A stretch of 64,000 bases of DNA from Mesonia profundi. Lineage in GTDB: Bacteria > Bacteroidota > Bacteroidia > Flavobacteriales > Flavobacteriaceae. Made by a program: the position numbers and the translations under genes. The notes beneath the pieces were generated by a model that saw only the letters and a program-made list of their open reading frames with translations, did not search any database and was not told where the DNA came from. Positions 33,644 through 42,990 of this stretch are shown here, piece by piece (position 1 is the first letter of the stretch; each line of letters begins with the position of its first letter). The DNA lies in assembly GCF_031085155.1 (NCBI RefSeq), contig NZ_JAVHUL010000010.1, forward strand, positions 28,100 to 92,099, read 5' to 3'.

Positions 33644-35908
33644 ATGGAAACTACTTATATCGTAATGCTTACGATTTTATTTGCACTAGCAATAACAGAT
33701 TTGGTTGTTGGAGTAAGTAATGATGCAGTAAATTTTTTGAATTCAGCTATTGGATCCAAAGCCATTTCTATAAAAACCATTATGATTGTGGCTAGTGTAG
33801 GAGTTGCAGTGGGAGCGATTTTTTCTAGTGGTTTAATGGAAGTCGCCCGAAAAGGTATTTTTGTTCCCGGCCAATTTTATTTTGACGAGATCATGATCAT
33901 CTTTTTGGCTGTAATGATTACCGATGTCTTGCTGCTCGACTTTTTTAATTCCTTGGGATTACCCACATCAACCACCGTTTCTATCGTTTTTGAATTATTG
34001 GGAGCTGCAGTAAGTGTCGCGTGTATAAAACTATATCATATTGGCGAAGGTTATGAATTACTATCCAATTATATCAATACTTCTAAAGCTTTAGAGATTA
34101 TCATTGGAATACTGCTCTCTGTCGTCATTGCTTTTAGCATCGGAGCCTTGGTTCAATACCTTTCTAGACTCGTATTTTCTTTTCAGTTCGAGAAGAAAGT
34201 AAAGTATGTAGGAGGTGTTTTTGGGGGGATTTCTATTACAGCAATCACCTATTTTATCTTTATAAAAGGGATGAAGAGTATTTCTTTTATTCCTACAGGC
34301 ATAAAAGATTACGTAGATAACAATACCTTAATAATCATTTTAGGAAGTTTTGTAGTCTGGACCTTATTCTCTCAATTACTGATGAGTGTTTTTAAAGTTA
34401 ATATTTTAAAGTCGATTATTCTTATTGGAACTTTCGCGTTGGCTTTGGCTTTCGCCGGAAATGATTTAGTTAACTTTATTGGAGTTCCTATTGCGGCTTG
34501 GCAATCTTTTGAATTATGGCAACAAGCTTATCTTTCTACAGGGATTCTTCCTTCTGAATTTACGATGGAAGGCTTAGCAGGAGCCGTACAAACACCAGAG
34601 CTCTTATTGATAATGGCAGGAGGGATCATGGTAGTTACCTTATGGTTTTCGAGCAAAGCACGAGCGGTGGTAGATACGGGAATTAACCTGGCAAGACAAG
34701 GAGATGGGGCAGAGCGCTTTCAGCCCAATACTTTATCTCGAGTTATTGTAAGGTATTCCGTTTATTTAGCGAATGGGATCTCTATAGTTTTACCTGCTTC
34801 GATAAAAAACAAGATTGATGAAAAATTTCAAAAACCAAAAGAATTAATCAATGACAGAAGAATTGATGCGCCAGCTTTTGATACTGTACGAGCTTCTGTC
34901 AATTTGGTAGTGGCCAGTATTCTTATCTCTATAGGTACCAACTTAAAACTGCCTTTATCTACTACCTATGTCACTTTTATGGTGGCTATGGGTACGTCTT
35001 TGGCAGATAGAGCTTGGGATAGAGAGAGCGCTGTATATAGAGTTGCAGGTGTGATTAATGTGATAGGAGGTTGGTTTGTAACCGCTATGGTTGCTTTTAT
35101 TGCCGCAGCTATATTTGCCGCAGTTATCTGGTTTGGAGGAATGATTGCTATTGGTTTATTAGTTCTATTGGCCGTTAGTTTAATCTTAAGAAGTGCGATT
35201 TTACACAATAGAAAAGTAAAAGCCGAGAAGAATAAAAAGCGTTTTAATAGAAACGATATTATTACCATTAATGAGATTACGATGGAAACATCGCAAAACA
35301 TTTCTAACGTCATAAAGGGAATCAATAAGCGCTACAGCAAAGTGATAGACCATTTGGGCTATCATGATTTAGGAAAACTTAAGAAGGATACTAAAAAGCT
35401 TAACGTTCTCGAAGATGAGGTAGATGAGTTAAAAGATAATGTATTCTATTTTATAAAGTCTCTAGAAGAAAACTCTGTAGAGGCAAGCAGGTTCTACATT
35501 CTCTTTTTAGATCACATACAGGACATTGTCGAATCGATTGCACAGATAACGAGATCTAGTTATAAGCACGTTAACAACAATCACAAGAATCTGAAATTTA
35601 ATCAGATTAGAGATTTAAAGAGTATTGATAGGGACTTGCAAGTAGTTTTTGATGAGATTATAGAGACCTTTGATAGTCACTCTTTTGAGAATATCAATCA
35701 GATAATCGTTCAAAAACAAGCGCTTATTGAAAAGGTGTCAGAGCTGATACAAAAACAGATTACCCGTATTAGAACTTCGGAAACAAGTCCGAAAAATACC
35801 AAGCTATACTTCGGACTTCTATTAGAAACGAAAGATATGATTACTTCAACAATCAATCTATTGCAACTATTTGAGAGCTATTATGAAGATGCAAAACGAG
35901 AGTTCTAG
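33644..35908 (+). CDS. PiT-family inorganic phosphate transporter with C-terminal PhoU-like domain
   Basis: The 754-residue protein begins with a PiT domain. The two signature repeats are ALAITDLVVGVSNDAVNFLNSAIGSKA near residue 15 and GTFALALAFAGNDLVNFIGVPIAAW near 263; both contain the GxNDxxN-like core for cation and phosphate binding. About ten to twelve helices run to residue 525. The segment from about 545 to 754 (ITINEITMETSQNISNVIKGINKRY...) is a soluble helical bundle of PhoU type. PhoU proteins inhibit phosphate uptake, so the fusion suggests built-in regulation of transport. Confidence 0.92.
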   Translation: METTYIVMLTILFALAITDLVVGVSNDAVNFLNSAIGSKAISIKTIMIVASVGVAVGAIFSSGLMEVARKGIFVPGQFYFDEIMIIFLAVMITDVLLLDFFNSLGLPTSTTVSIVFELLGAAVSVACIKLYHIGEGYELLSNYINTSKALEIIIGILLSVVIAFSIGALVQYLSRLVFSFQFEKKVKYVGGVFGGISITAITYFIFIKGMKSISFIPTGIKDYVDNNTLIIILGSFVVWTLFSQLLMSVFKVNILKSIILIGTFALALAFAGNDLVNFIGVPIAAWQSFELWQQAYLSTGILPSEFTMEGLAGAVQTPELLLIMAGGIMVVTLWFSSKARAVVDTGINLARQGDGAERFQPNTLSRVIVRYSVYLANGISIVLPASIKNKIDEKFQKPKELINDRRIDAPAFDTVRASVNLVVASILISIGTNLKLPLSTTYVTFMVAMGTSLADRAWDRESAVYRVAGVINVIGGWFVTAMVAFIAAAIFAAVIWFGGMIAIGLLVLLAVSLILRSAILHNRKVKAEKNKKRFNRNDIITINEITMETSQNISNVIKGINKRYSKVIDHLGYHDLGKLKKDTKKLNVLEDEVDELKDNVFYFIKSLEENSVEASRFYILFLDHIQDIVESIAQITRSSYKHVNNNHKNLKFNQIRDLKSIDRDLQVVFDEIIETFDSHSFENINQIIVQKQALIEKVSELIQKQITRIRTSETSPKNTKLYFGLLLETKDMITSTINLLQLFESYYEDAKREF

Positions 35909-35936
35909 TGTTTATATAATATCGTGTGAAACAAAC

Positions 35937-35963
35937 AAAAGCCCCCAACTGGGAGCTTTTTTT
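35937..35963. terminator. Bidirectional terminator between phosphate transporter and nfu
   Basis: AAAAGCCCCC (35937-35946) pairs with GGGAGCTTTT (35951-35960) with one bulged position and a 4-base loop. It has T runs on both strands, TTTTTTTG forward and CTTTTGTTTG reverse. It lies between convergent genes. Confidence 0.85.
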
Positions 35964-35990
35964 GTTCTTTCAGAAGAATATAAGGGGTAA

Positions 35991-36911
35991 TTATCCGTTA
36001 ATAGCTTCTACCGTTTCTACTTTATCTTGAAGCATTTCTTTTAGCATATTTTCAATTCCGTTTTTAAGGGTAAGCGTAGAGGAAGGACATCCACTACAAG
36101 CACCTTGTAAAATTACTTTAACCGTTTTAGTCTTTTTATCATAAGACTCGAACATAATGTTTCCTCCATCACTAGCTACAGCAGGTTTTACGTACTCGTC
36201 TAAAATAGAAACAATCTCTTTAGAAGTCTCATCTAGGTGAGCTGTAGATGGTGTAGAGCTGTTAATCTGATTTGCAGAAACATCTTTTCGTGTTGCAGCC
36301 CCTGCCTCTTCTTCTAAAATTTCTTTTCCTTCTTCAATATAACTTCTTATAAACTCTCTTAGCTCAGAGGTGATATCATTCCATTCAGCGACATCGTATT
36401 TAGAAATAGAAACATAGTTTTGATCTAAAAATACTTCTTTAATAAAAGGAAAGTGAAATAAGGCTTTCGCTAACGGAGACTTAGAAGCCTCATCAATATT
36501 TTTAAATTCTATAGACTGTATAACCAATTTTTTATTGGCTATAAACTTCATCACTCTAGGATTAGGCGTACTTTCTGCATAGACCGTTGTTGGTGCTTTT
36601 TGAGGTTTTGTTGCTGGTTCTTTAAGTATCTGAACCCCTGAATTCAGGAGCTCTTCAAGCTGAATCCTTAATTCTTCCTGCACATCTTCCCAATCCACAA
36701 TGTCAAATTTCTCTATCGCGACAAAATTTTGTGCTAAATAAACCGTTTTAACAAACGGAAGATGAAATAATTTTTGTGCTAAAGGTGATTTTGAAGCTTC
36801 ATCAATATTCTTAAACTCATAGCTTTGATGGTTCACTAAAAACCGATCTGCCTCAAATTTTACAATAGATTTATTAGCTGTTGGCTTTATTTCTATAAGG
36901 TAATTACTCAT
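35991..36911 (-). CDS. Nfu/NifU-type Fe-S cluster scaffold with duplicated N-terminal domain
   Basis: Nfu proteins carry [4Fe-4S] clusters to apo-enzymes. From MSNYLIE the protein has 306 residues (an ATG two codons upstream is too close to the -7 element). It contains two tandem Nfu N-terminal domains (about 3-98 and 113-200). These share the stretch FKNIDEASKSPLA word for word, and both continue with Phe-His-Phe/Leu-Pro-Phe. The C-terminal NifU domain has VILQGACSGCPSSTLTLKNGIE with the cluster-binding CxxC (272 and 275 in this numbering). Most homologues elsewhere have one N-terminal domain. Confidence 0.92.
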   Translation of the reverse strand: MSNYLIEIKPTANKSIVKFEADRFLVNHQSYEFKNIDEASKSPLAQKLFHLPFVKTVYLAQNFVAIEKFDIVDWEDVQEELRIQLEELLNSGVQILKEPATKPQKAPTTVYAESTPNPRVMKFIANKKLVIQSIEFKNIDEASKSPLAKALFHFPFIKEVFLDQNYVSISKYDVAEWNDITSELREFIRSYIEEGKEILEEEAGAATRKDVSANQINSSTPSTAHLDETSKEIVSILDEYVKPAVASDGGNIMFESYDKKTKTVKVILQGACSGCPSSTLTLKNGIENMLKEMLQDKVETVEAING

Positions 36912-36927
36912 AATCACAAATTTTAGA

Positions 36928-36935
36928 CAAAAATA
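36928..36935 (-). promoter_or_regulatory. Candidate -7 element of nfu
   Basis: On the minus strand TATTTTTG fits TAnnTTTG and lies 16 bp before the ATG at 36911. The -33 region shows only TTTC. The spacing favours the downstream ATG over the one at 36917. Confidence 0.45.
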
Positions 36936-37130
36936 CTAAAAGAAATACAATGAAATGAATATATTTACGGCTTATATTGAGAAAGGAAGTTTTAACAAAG
37001 CCCTTGAAAAGTACTGTTTTCTATGGTAATGGAGATGTTTTTGTTAAAGAAGTCATAAATATTTATGACTATAAATTTTTTACTTTTTCTCATTTTGTTT
37101 TAATTTGGCGAGATAATACCCTAATAAAAT

Positions 37131-38150
37131 ATGAAATCTATCAAAACCTACTTGTTTTTGGCAATTATTACCCTACCATTTTTGTCCCAAGCCCAAGAAC
37201 GTGGAATCCCTATTTATTCAGATTATTTAACTGATAACCTTTATCTAGTACACCCCTCTATGGCTGGTGCAGGTATTAGAAGTAAAATTCGCCTTACTGG
37301 AAGAAGACAATGGTTTGATGTCGACGATGCTCCCTCTCTAGAGACTTTAAGTTTAAATGGACGAGTAGGAGAGAATATTGGGATTGGTGGTATCTTATAC
37401 AACGACAGTAATGGTCGTTTCTCTCAACAAGGAGTTTACGCAACTTTTGCTTATCATATTTTATTATCTAGAGACCGAGTAGATTTAAATCAATTATCTT
37501 TTGGTCTAAATGTGGGGGTTCTTCAAGAAAAATTAGATGAAAGTGATCTTATAGGGGGAACTAATCCTAATGACCCTATTATTTCTGGAGCAGAGCAACA
37601 GGATTCTTACTTTAATGTAGATTTTGGGATGTCTTACTACTTCTTAGAGTTCTATTCACACTTTACTGTAAAGAATTTAATTCCGCAGAAGCGAGATATT
37701 TTTTCAGAAGACTTTGAAACCGATAACCAAAGACAATATTTACTTTCTTTAGGATATGTTATTGCTCCTTATAATTCTAAATGGTCATATGAACCTTCAG
37801 TTCTTTTTCAAATGAAAGAAGAAACTTCAGAAGCAGCAATCGATGCTAACTTTAAAGTGTATAGAAGCTTTGATTTTGGGCAGTTATGGGGAGGTCTTTC
37901 GTATAGAAGGAGTCTGGATGGTGCCGAATATACCACTGATGGTCTAGCAAGTGTAGAAAGTCAAAAATTACAATACTTATCTCCGTTCTTAGGTATGAAT
38001 TATAAGGATTTTATGTTTGCTTATACATACACGTATCAAGCAAATTCTGTAGTGTTAACTAACTCTGGTTTTCATCAAATTACATTAGGTTATACTTTTG
38101 GAAACAATAAAGAGCCATACCACTGTAATTGTCCTGCAATTAATTACTAA
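37131..38150 (+). CDS. PorP/SprF family type IX secretion-associated membrane protein
   Basis: This 339-residue outer-membrane protein has a signal peptide (1-21, ending SQAQ). The family opening follows: IPIYSDYLTDNLYLVHPSMAGAGIRSKIRLTGRRQW. It then alternates amphipathic strands typical of the PorP/SprF barrel (GFNVGVL..., NVDFGMSYYF, QITLGYTFG). PorP/SprF proteins bind the peptidoglycan-linked machinery, or act as outer-membrane anchors for specific type IX substrates such as giant adhesins, usually encoded next door. No large substrate gene adjoins it here. It converges on murI with a 4-bp overlap. Confidence 0.92.
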   Translation: MKSIKTYLFLAIITLPFLSQAQERGIPIYSDYLTDNLYLVHPSMAGAGIRSKIRLTGRRQWFDVDDAPSLETLSLNGRVGENIGIGGILYNDSNGRFSQQGVYATFAYHILLSRDRVDLNQLSFGLNVGVLQEKLDESDLIGGTNPNDPIISGAEQQDSYFNVDFGMSYYFLEFYSHFTVKNLIPQKRDIFSEDFETDNQRQYLLSLGYVIAPYNSKWSYEPSVLFQMKEETSEAAIDANFKVYRSFDFGQLWGGLSYRRSLDGAEYTTDGLASVESQKLQYLSPFLGMNYKDFMFAYTYTYQANSVVLTNSGFHQITLGYTFGNNKEPYHCNCPAINY

Positions 38151-38947
38151 AAATCTAAGTAAGAAACTTCTAGTTTTTCACGCTGATCTTTGTTAACTAG
38201 ATAATTCAGCACGTTGGGGTTTTGATTAGAATAAAATATAGAGGCTTTTTTAGGCCCGTTATAAAGCAGTTTTGCAGTTTGTAAAACTGTTTTTGTTTGT
38301 TTAGCCACGGCCTCTCCAGAGTCTATAATTCTCACTGGTGAAGGTAAGATTTCTTTAATTAAAGGGATTAAATAGGGATAGTGGCTACATCCCAACACCA
38401 AATAATCGATTCCTTTTACCAACATAGGTTGCAGCAATCTTACTAGTAAGTCTCTAGTTTGCTGGGAACCTAGTTTGCCTTTTTCTATAAGAGGAACCAA
38501 ACCTTTTCCAATCACTTCAATCACTTCAATATCTTTAGTAAATAGCTCTGATGTTTTGGTGAATAGTTCACTCGTTAAAGTGCCCTGAGTGGCTAGAATC
38601 CCAATAACCTTCGTAGTACTTTGAAGCGCTGCTGGCTTAATGGCGGGCTCTATCCCTATAATAGGAACTTTAAATGTGGACCTTAATTCTATAATGGCAT
38701 TGGTAGTTGCCGTATTGCAGGCTACAACAATTATCTTTGCGCCACGGTCTAAAAGAAACTGTGTGTTTTTAAACGACAAATCACGAATCTCCGACTTAGA
38801 TTTAGCGCCGTAAGGAGCGTTCTTGCTATCTGCTAGATATATTACTTGTTCGTTTGGTAAAAGCTGTTGTACAGCTTTAAAAATAGAAGTGCCGCCAACG
38901 CCAGAGTCAAACATTCCAATAGGAGAAGATTTTGTTATGATTTTCAT
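38147..38947 (-). CDS. murI: Glutamate racemase
   Basis: MurI makes D-glutamate for peptidoglycan. The 266-residue enzyme has Asp14-Ser15 in GMFDSGVGG, the first catalytic Cys77 in VVACNTATTNA, and the second, Cys187, in LVLGCSHYPYL. All active-site parts are present. It is the last gene of the reverse-strand envelope cluster, separated from the Skp genes by a terminator, so it probably has its own promoter or depends on readthrough. Confidence 0.95.
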   Translation of the reverse strand: MKIITKSSPIGMFDSGVGGTSIFKAVQQLLPNEQVIYLADSKNAPYGAKSKSEIRDLSFKNTQFLLDRGAKIIVVACNTATTNAIIELRSTFKVPIIGIEPAIKPAALQSTTKVIGILATQGTLTSELFTKTSELFTKDIEVIEVIGKGLVPLIEKGKLGSQQTRDLLVRLLQPMLVKGIDYLVLGCSHYPYLIPLIKEILPSPVRIIDSGEAVAKQTKTVLQTAKLLYNGPKKASIFYSNQNPNVLNYLVNKDQREKLEVSYLDF

Positions 38948-38962
38948 ATAGGAGTAAAAATA

Positions 38963-38993
38963 AAAAAGCGTTTCTAATTTAGAAACGCTTTTT
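38963..38993 (-). terminator. Intrinsic terminator between the second skp gene and murI
   Basis: A perfect 13-bp stem (38963-38975 with 38981-38993, core AAGCGTTTCT) with a 5-base loop lies 26 bp after the stop of the last OmpH gene. It is followed on the minus strand by a T-rich run. Confidence 0.9.
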
Positions 38994-39018
38994 AAGTATT
39001 TTATGAAAAAAGATAAGA

Positions 39019-39534
39019 TTAGATTCCCAACTCTTTCTTTACATCGCTTGCTAAATCATAACCATCTGCTAATAAAACACCACCGGCTCCAGTAGTTGAG
39101 TCTAATACGTAATCATAACCTTTAGCTCTTGCTACTTTTTGAATAGCAGTTCTTGCTTTTTCATAAACAGGTCTTAATAATTCTGTTTCTTTCTTTTGCA
39201 ATTCTTGTTGAGCATTTTTCTGAAACTGAACAATCTTCTCCTGCGTAGATTGTAATTCTCTAGCTCTTGAAGCGTTTTCTTCTTCAGTTTTTGAAGTTGC
39301 TTCTGCTTGGTAACGTTGATTCTTGTTTTGAGCTTCCTTTAATAAATCTTCAATGTCTGCGGTATATGTTTTTTCTAACTTTTCTAATTGTGACATAGCA
39401 GATTGGTATGCGGGCATAGACTCTATAAGTTCTTGTGTGCCTACATGGGCAACTTTAGAACTTTGAGCATTGGTAAACGCAATTGCACCTAACATAAATG
39501 ATGCGGCTATTAAAACGGTTTTAAATTGTTTCAT
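39019..39534 (-). CDS. OmpH/Skp family periplasmic chaperone (shorter copy)
   Basis: Skp-type chaperones hold unfolded outer-membrane proteins on the way to BamA. The 171-residue protein has a signal peptide (1-23, ending TNAQ), the opening KVAHVGTQELIESMPAYQSAMSQLEKLEKTY, a long Lys/Glu/Gln-rich coiled coil (about 45-120), and the closing KGYDYVLDSTTGAGGVLLADGYDLASDV. It follows a longer paralogue and bamA. Length is normal for Skp. Confidence 0.93.
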   Translation of the reverse strand: MKQFKTVLIAASFMLGAIAFTNAQSSKVAHVGTQELIESMPAYQSAMSQLEKLEKTYTADIEDLLKEAQNKNQRYQAEATSKTEEENASRARELQSTQEKIVQFQKNAQQELQKKETELLRPVYEKARTAIQKVARAKGYDYVLDSTTGAGGVLLADGYDLASDVKKELGI

Positions 39535-39576
39535 CTTTTTTAAATTAATTGTTTATTACTTAATTGATATTTGTTA

Positions 39577-40383
39577 TTAATTATTTCTTGCTTTTTCTAT
39601 ACTATCTCTTCTTCGGTTTCTGTCTTCAAGTAACTTTCTTCTTCTTTCATCGTATTCTGCTTGTCTTGCAGCTCTAGCAGAATCTCTTTTTCTTTGGCGG
39701 TCCTCAAGTAAAGCTTCCCTTTCGTTTACTTTAATTTGTCTCTCCCGGTCTCTTTTAGCTTCTTCTGCAGCATCTTTTTTGGCTCCTTCTACAGATTTGT
39801 ATTGATCGTCTTTATCTACTGCCACTTCATTAGCTCTATTTTCATTATCTGTTTTCCTTGAAGTTCGTTCAATCATAGATAATACTTGGTCGCTAATGTC
39901 GTGTCTGTTTGCAGAAAATAACATTAAAGCTTCCGCGGAATTTTCAAAAATAAAATCATACTCTCGTTTTTTTCCGATTTCTTGTACTGCATTAAAAACT
40001 TGATCTTGCACCGGTTGAACCAATTGTCTCTTTTGAACTAGCAAATCTCCTTGGGCTCCAAATCTTTCATTTTGATACTCCTGTACTTTCTTCTCTTCAA
40101 AAGAAATTTCTTCCTCCCTTTCTTCAATAAGCTCCTTGGTTAATAAAGCTCTTTCATTTTCTAGATTCTGCTTCATGTCATCTACTTCCGTCATCATCAA
40201 TTCGATTTCGGACTTCCATTTTTGGACTTTAGTATCTAATTGTTGATTGGCTTGTTGATATTCAGGAATACTTTTTAAAATATAATCCATATCAATGTAA
40301 GCAATCTTGATTCCTCGTTGGGCATTCATTTGAAAGCCGAATGCTACAGTCATAATAAGAAGTAAAATATTTTTTTTCATCAT
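39577..40383 (-). CDS. OmpH/Skp family periplasmic chaperone with extended charged C-terminus
   Basis: This 268-residue protein has a signal peptide (1-21, ending MNAQ). The OmpH domain (IKIAYIDMDYILKSIPEYQQANQQLD, then a coiled coil and REYDFIFENSAEALMLFSANRHDISDQVL) runs to about residue 170. After this comes an extra 95-residue tail almost entirely of Arg, Lys, Asp and Glu, likely a long single helix. The tail is absent from the next gene. It lies 32 bp after bamA. Confidence 0.92.
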   Translation of the reverse strand: MMKKNILLLIMTVAFGFQMNAQRGIKIAYIDMDYILKSIPEYQQANQQLDTKVQKWKSEIELMMTEVDDMKQNLENERALLTKELIEEREEEISFEEKKVQEYQNERFGAQGDLLVQKRQLVQPVQDQVFNAVQEIGKKREYDFIFENSAEALMLFSANRHDISDQVLSMIERTSRKTDNENRANEVAVDKDDQYKSVEGAKKDAAEEAKRDRERQIKVNEREALLEDRQRKRDSARAARQAEYDERRRKLLEDRNRRRDSIEKARNN

Positions 40384-40415
40384 CTCAAGTTCATATTAGA
40401 AAATATCGTGCCAAT

Positions 40416-42983
40416 TTAGAATTGTTGCCCAATAATAAAATGAGGCTCCCAACCGCTAGGTCCATTATTGGTGCCCGGGATAGGATCAAATCCATAACCA
40501 AAATCAATACCAAGAAGTCCAAAGGCAGGCATAAATATACGTAATCCTACACCAGCAGACCTGCTTAATTGAAAAGGGTTAAAATCTTTAAAGCCATCAT
40601 AACTTGCTCCCCCTTCAACAAAAGCTAAGGTGTAAATCGAAGCGGAAGGTTTTAAAGTAATCGGGTATCTTAACTCTAGAGAATATTTATTGTAAATAGT
40701 AGCTCCATCATTTCTAGATAAATTAGAATCATTTCCTCTATCTCTAGGGATTAAAGATTGGTTAGGATAACCTCTAAGAGCAATATTTTCTCTTCCGTCA
40801 AGGCTATATCCTCCTAAACCATCTCCTCCTAAGTAGAACCTCTCAAAAGGAGGGATTCCACGTTCATTGTCATAAGCTCCTAAGAATCCATATTCAGTGG
40901 AAGCTTTAAGTACTAATTTACCAATTAATTTATTATACCAAGTCCCATTAAATTTAACTTTATAATACTCCAGCAATTTAAACCGCTCTTGATCTATTTT
41001 AGCAACATCTGCTTCTCCGTTAGTTTGATACTTAGGATCGTTTCCTAACTCCCCATAATCTACTCCATTCCAAGCAGAATATGGCGGAGTGAATTTTGCT
41101 GTAAGGCTAAATTTAGATCCTCCCATAGGGAAAACTGGGTTGGTGTAGGTGTTGTCTCTACTTATTCCTAATGTAAGTGCAAGGTTGTTGGCATATCCAT
41201 CAGGGAATGTAAATAAACCAATATTATAATTTTTTAAGTTATAGTGTTGAAAACTTAATGCTGCAGAAGCGGTAAAGTAATCATCTGGAATGGTTAATCT
41301 TTTTGCCAAACCAATAGAACCTCCTGTGATTAAGAATCTTCTGTTTCTATCAGCTTCTCTTTCAAAGGCATCGTAAAAATATTGAACAGTGTGAGAGAAA
41401 GAAGTCGTTAAACGAATGGGTTTTTTACCTCCTAGCCAAGGCTCTGAGAATGACAAGCTATAAGTTTGATAGAAACTTGCCGCTTGCGCTCTTAAAGATA
41501 AAGTTTGTCCGTCTCCCATTGGTAATGGTTTGTAAGCATCTTTATCTAAAATCCCTTTTAAGGAGAAGTTGTTAAAAGAAAGACCTAAGGTTCCTACAAA
41601 ACCTCCACCTCCGTATCCTCCTTGGAGTTCTACTTGGCTGGCACCGCTTTCTACTACTTTATAATCTAGATCTACTGTAGCATCTGCAGGGTTCACCTTA
41701 AAGTCTGGTGAAAGTTGCTCTGCATCAAAAAATCCAGTTGCACCTAGTTCTCTTACGGTTCTAACTACATCTTGTTTGCTGTATTTTTGACCTGGTCTTG
41801 TTCTTATGTTTCTGTAAATAACGTGGTCATTTGTCTTATCATTTCCAGTCACACTAATTCTATCAAAGTAAGCGATTTTGCCTTCTCTAACGCGAATTTC
41901 AAAATCGATAGTGTCGTTGTATATTTTTGTTTCTACAGGGCTAATTTGCGCAAATAAATATCCGTTGTTTTGGTATAGGTTGGTTAGATCTTGGGCGTCA
42001 GGCTGAGTTTCATCGCTAATTTTCTTCTCTAGTAAAGTTCCGTTATATACGTCACCTTTAGAGATTCCTAAAACATTTCTAAGATGATTGTCAGAATATA
42101 CACTATTTCCTAAAAAACTAATGTCTCCAAAATAGTATTTTTCACCTTCTTCCAAGTTGATGGTAAGCTCAACATCTTTCTCATTTAATTTAATCATCGT
42201 GTCAGAAACGATTCTCGCATCTCGATAACCTTTAGACTTGTATTTATCTACGATTTTTTCTTTACTTAAGTCATATTCATCTTGAATATACTTAGATCTT
42301 TTCCAGAATCTGAAAAAGTTTTTTTGCTTCGTTTTCATTTGGCGACGAACTTTAGCGTCGGTAAAGACTTCGTTGCCATTAATATTAATGTTGGCTACTT
42401 TTACTTTTTCTCCCCGATCTATTCTTAAGATCATATCTACTTGCTCGGCTTCAGAAACATTGGCGGTATCTTTTACCGTATTGGTTCTAATGTCAACACT
42501 TGCATTAAGATAACCATCTAAAGCATAGGTGTTTTTAATAGTATTTCGGGTGGTGGTGATTAAGTTTTCAGTCACCTTAGAACCTGCTTTTAAATCATTC
42601 TCCTTAATAATCTTAGCTCTTTTCTTTTTCTTTTTAAGACCAACAATTTCTACCTCATTAAGTTCTGGCACTTCTACGATTTCTAATTCTAAATCGGCTA
42701 CATTACCTTCTACGTTGGTGACGTATAGGTTAATGTCGCTAAATAGACCTAAATCCCAAAGTTTTTTAATGATATTACTTATTCTGTCTCCAGGAATAAA
42801 GATTTCCTCTCCAGATTTAAGTCCCATAAAAGCAATTACTGTTTGCTCATTGTAGTTTTGACTACCTACAACACTAATTTCGCCAACGGTATATTTTTTA
42901 CCATTAGCAATAGCTATATCTTGAGCCTGAATAGGGTTAAATGCGAATACGCAAATTATTAAAAGTAATAGTTTCTTTAACAT
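40416..42983 (-). CDS. bamA: Outer-membrane protein assembly factor BamA
   Basis: BamA inserts beta-barrel proteins into the outer membrane. From MLKKLLLLIICVFAF (42983) the protein has 855 residues; an upstream ATG at 43019 would overlap uppS and is rejected. After the signal peptide (ending IQAQ), five POTRA domains run to about residue 430 (for example YTVGEISVVGSQNYNEQTVIAF and KIAYFDRISVTGNDKTNDHVIYRNI). The 16-strand barrel follows, with LSFSEPWLGGKKPIRLTTSF and FYLGGDGLGGY. The last residues, HFIIGQQF, end in Phe as barrels do. It is followed by two Skp genes, a classical grouping. Confidence 0.95.
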   Translation of the reverse strand: MLKKLLLLIICVFAFNPIQAQDIAIANGKKYTVGEISVVGSQNYNEQTVIAFMGLKSGEEIFIPGDRISNIIKKLWDLGLFSDINLYVTNVEGNVADLELEIVEVPELNEVEIVGLKKKKKRAKIIKENDLKAGSKVTENLITTTRNTIKNTYALDGYLNASVDIRTNTVKDTANVSEAEQVDMILRIDRGEKVKVANININGNEVFTDAKVRRQMKTKQKNFFRFWKRSKYIQDEYDLSKEKIVDKYKSKGYRDARIVSDTMIKLNEKDVELTINLEEGEKYYFGDISFLGNSVYSDNHLRNVLGISKGDVYNGTLLEKKISDETQPDAQDLTNLYQNNGYLFAQISPVETKIYNDTIDFEIRVREGKIAYFDRISVTGNDKTNDHVIYRNIRTRPGQKYSKQDVVRTVRELGATGFFDAEQLSPDFKVNPADATVDLDYKVVESGASQVELQGGYGGGGFVGTLGLSFNNFSLKGILDKDAYKPLPMGDGQTLSLRAQAASFYQTYSLSFSEPWLGGKKPIRLTTSFSHTVQYFYDAFEREADRNRRFLITGGSIGLAKRLTIPDDYFTASAALSFQHYNLKNYNIGLFTFPDGYANNLALTLGISRDNTYTNPVFPMGGSKFSLTAKFTPPYSAWNGVDYGELGNDPKYQTNGEADVAKIDQERFKLLEYYKVKFNGTWYNKLIGKLVLKASTEYGFLGAYDNERGIPPFERFYLGGDGLGGYSLDGRENIALRGYPNQSLIPRDRGNDSNLSRNDGATIYNKYSLELRYPITLKPSASIYTLAFVEGGASYDGFKDFNPFQLSRSAGVGLRIFMPAFGLLGIDFGYGFDPIPGTNNGPSGWEPHFIIGQQF

Positions 42984-42990
42984 CAATATA

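Noticed and set aside
36977..37234. An 85-codon forward frame overlapping the start of the PorP/SprF gene
   Set aside because: It overlaps the well-supported signal peptide of the PorP/SprF gene in another frame and has no recognisable domain; its codons are AT-run driven.
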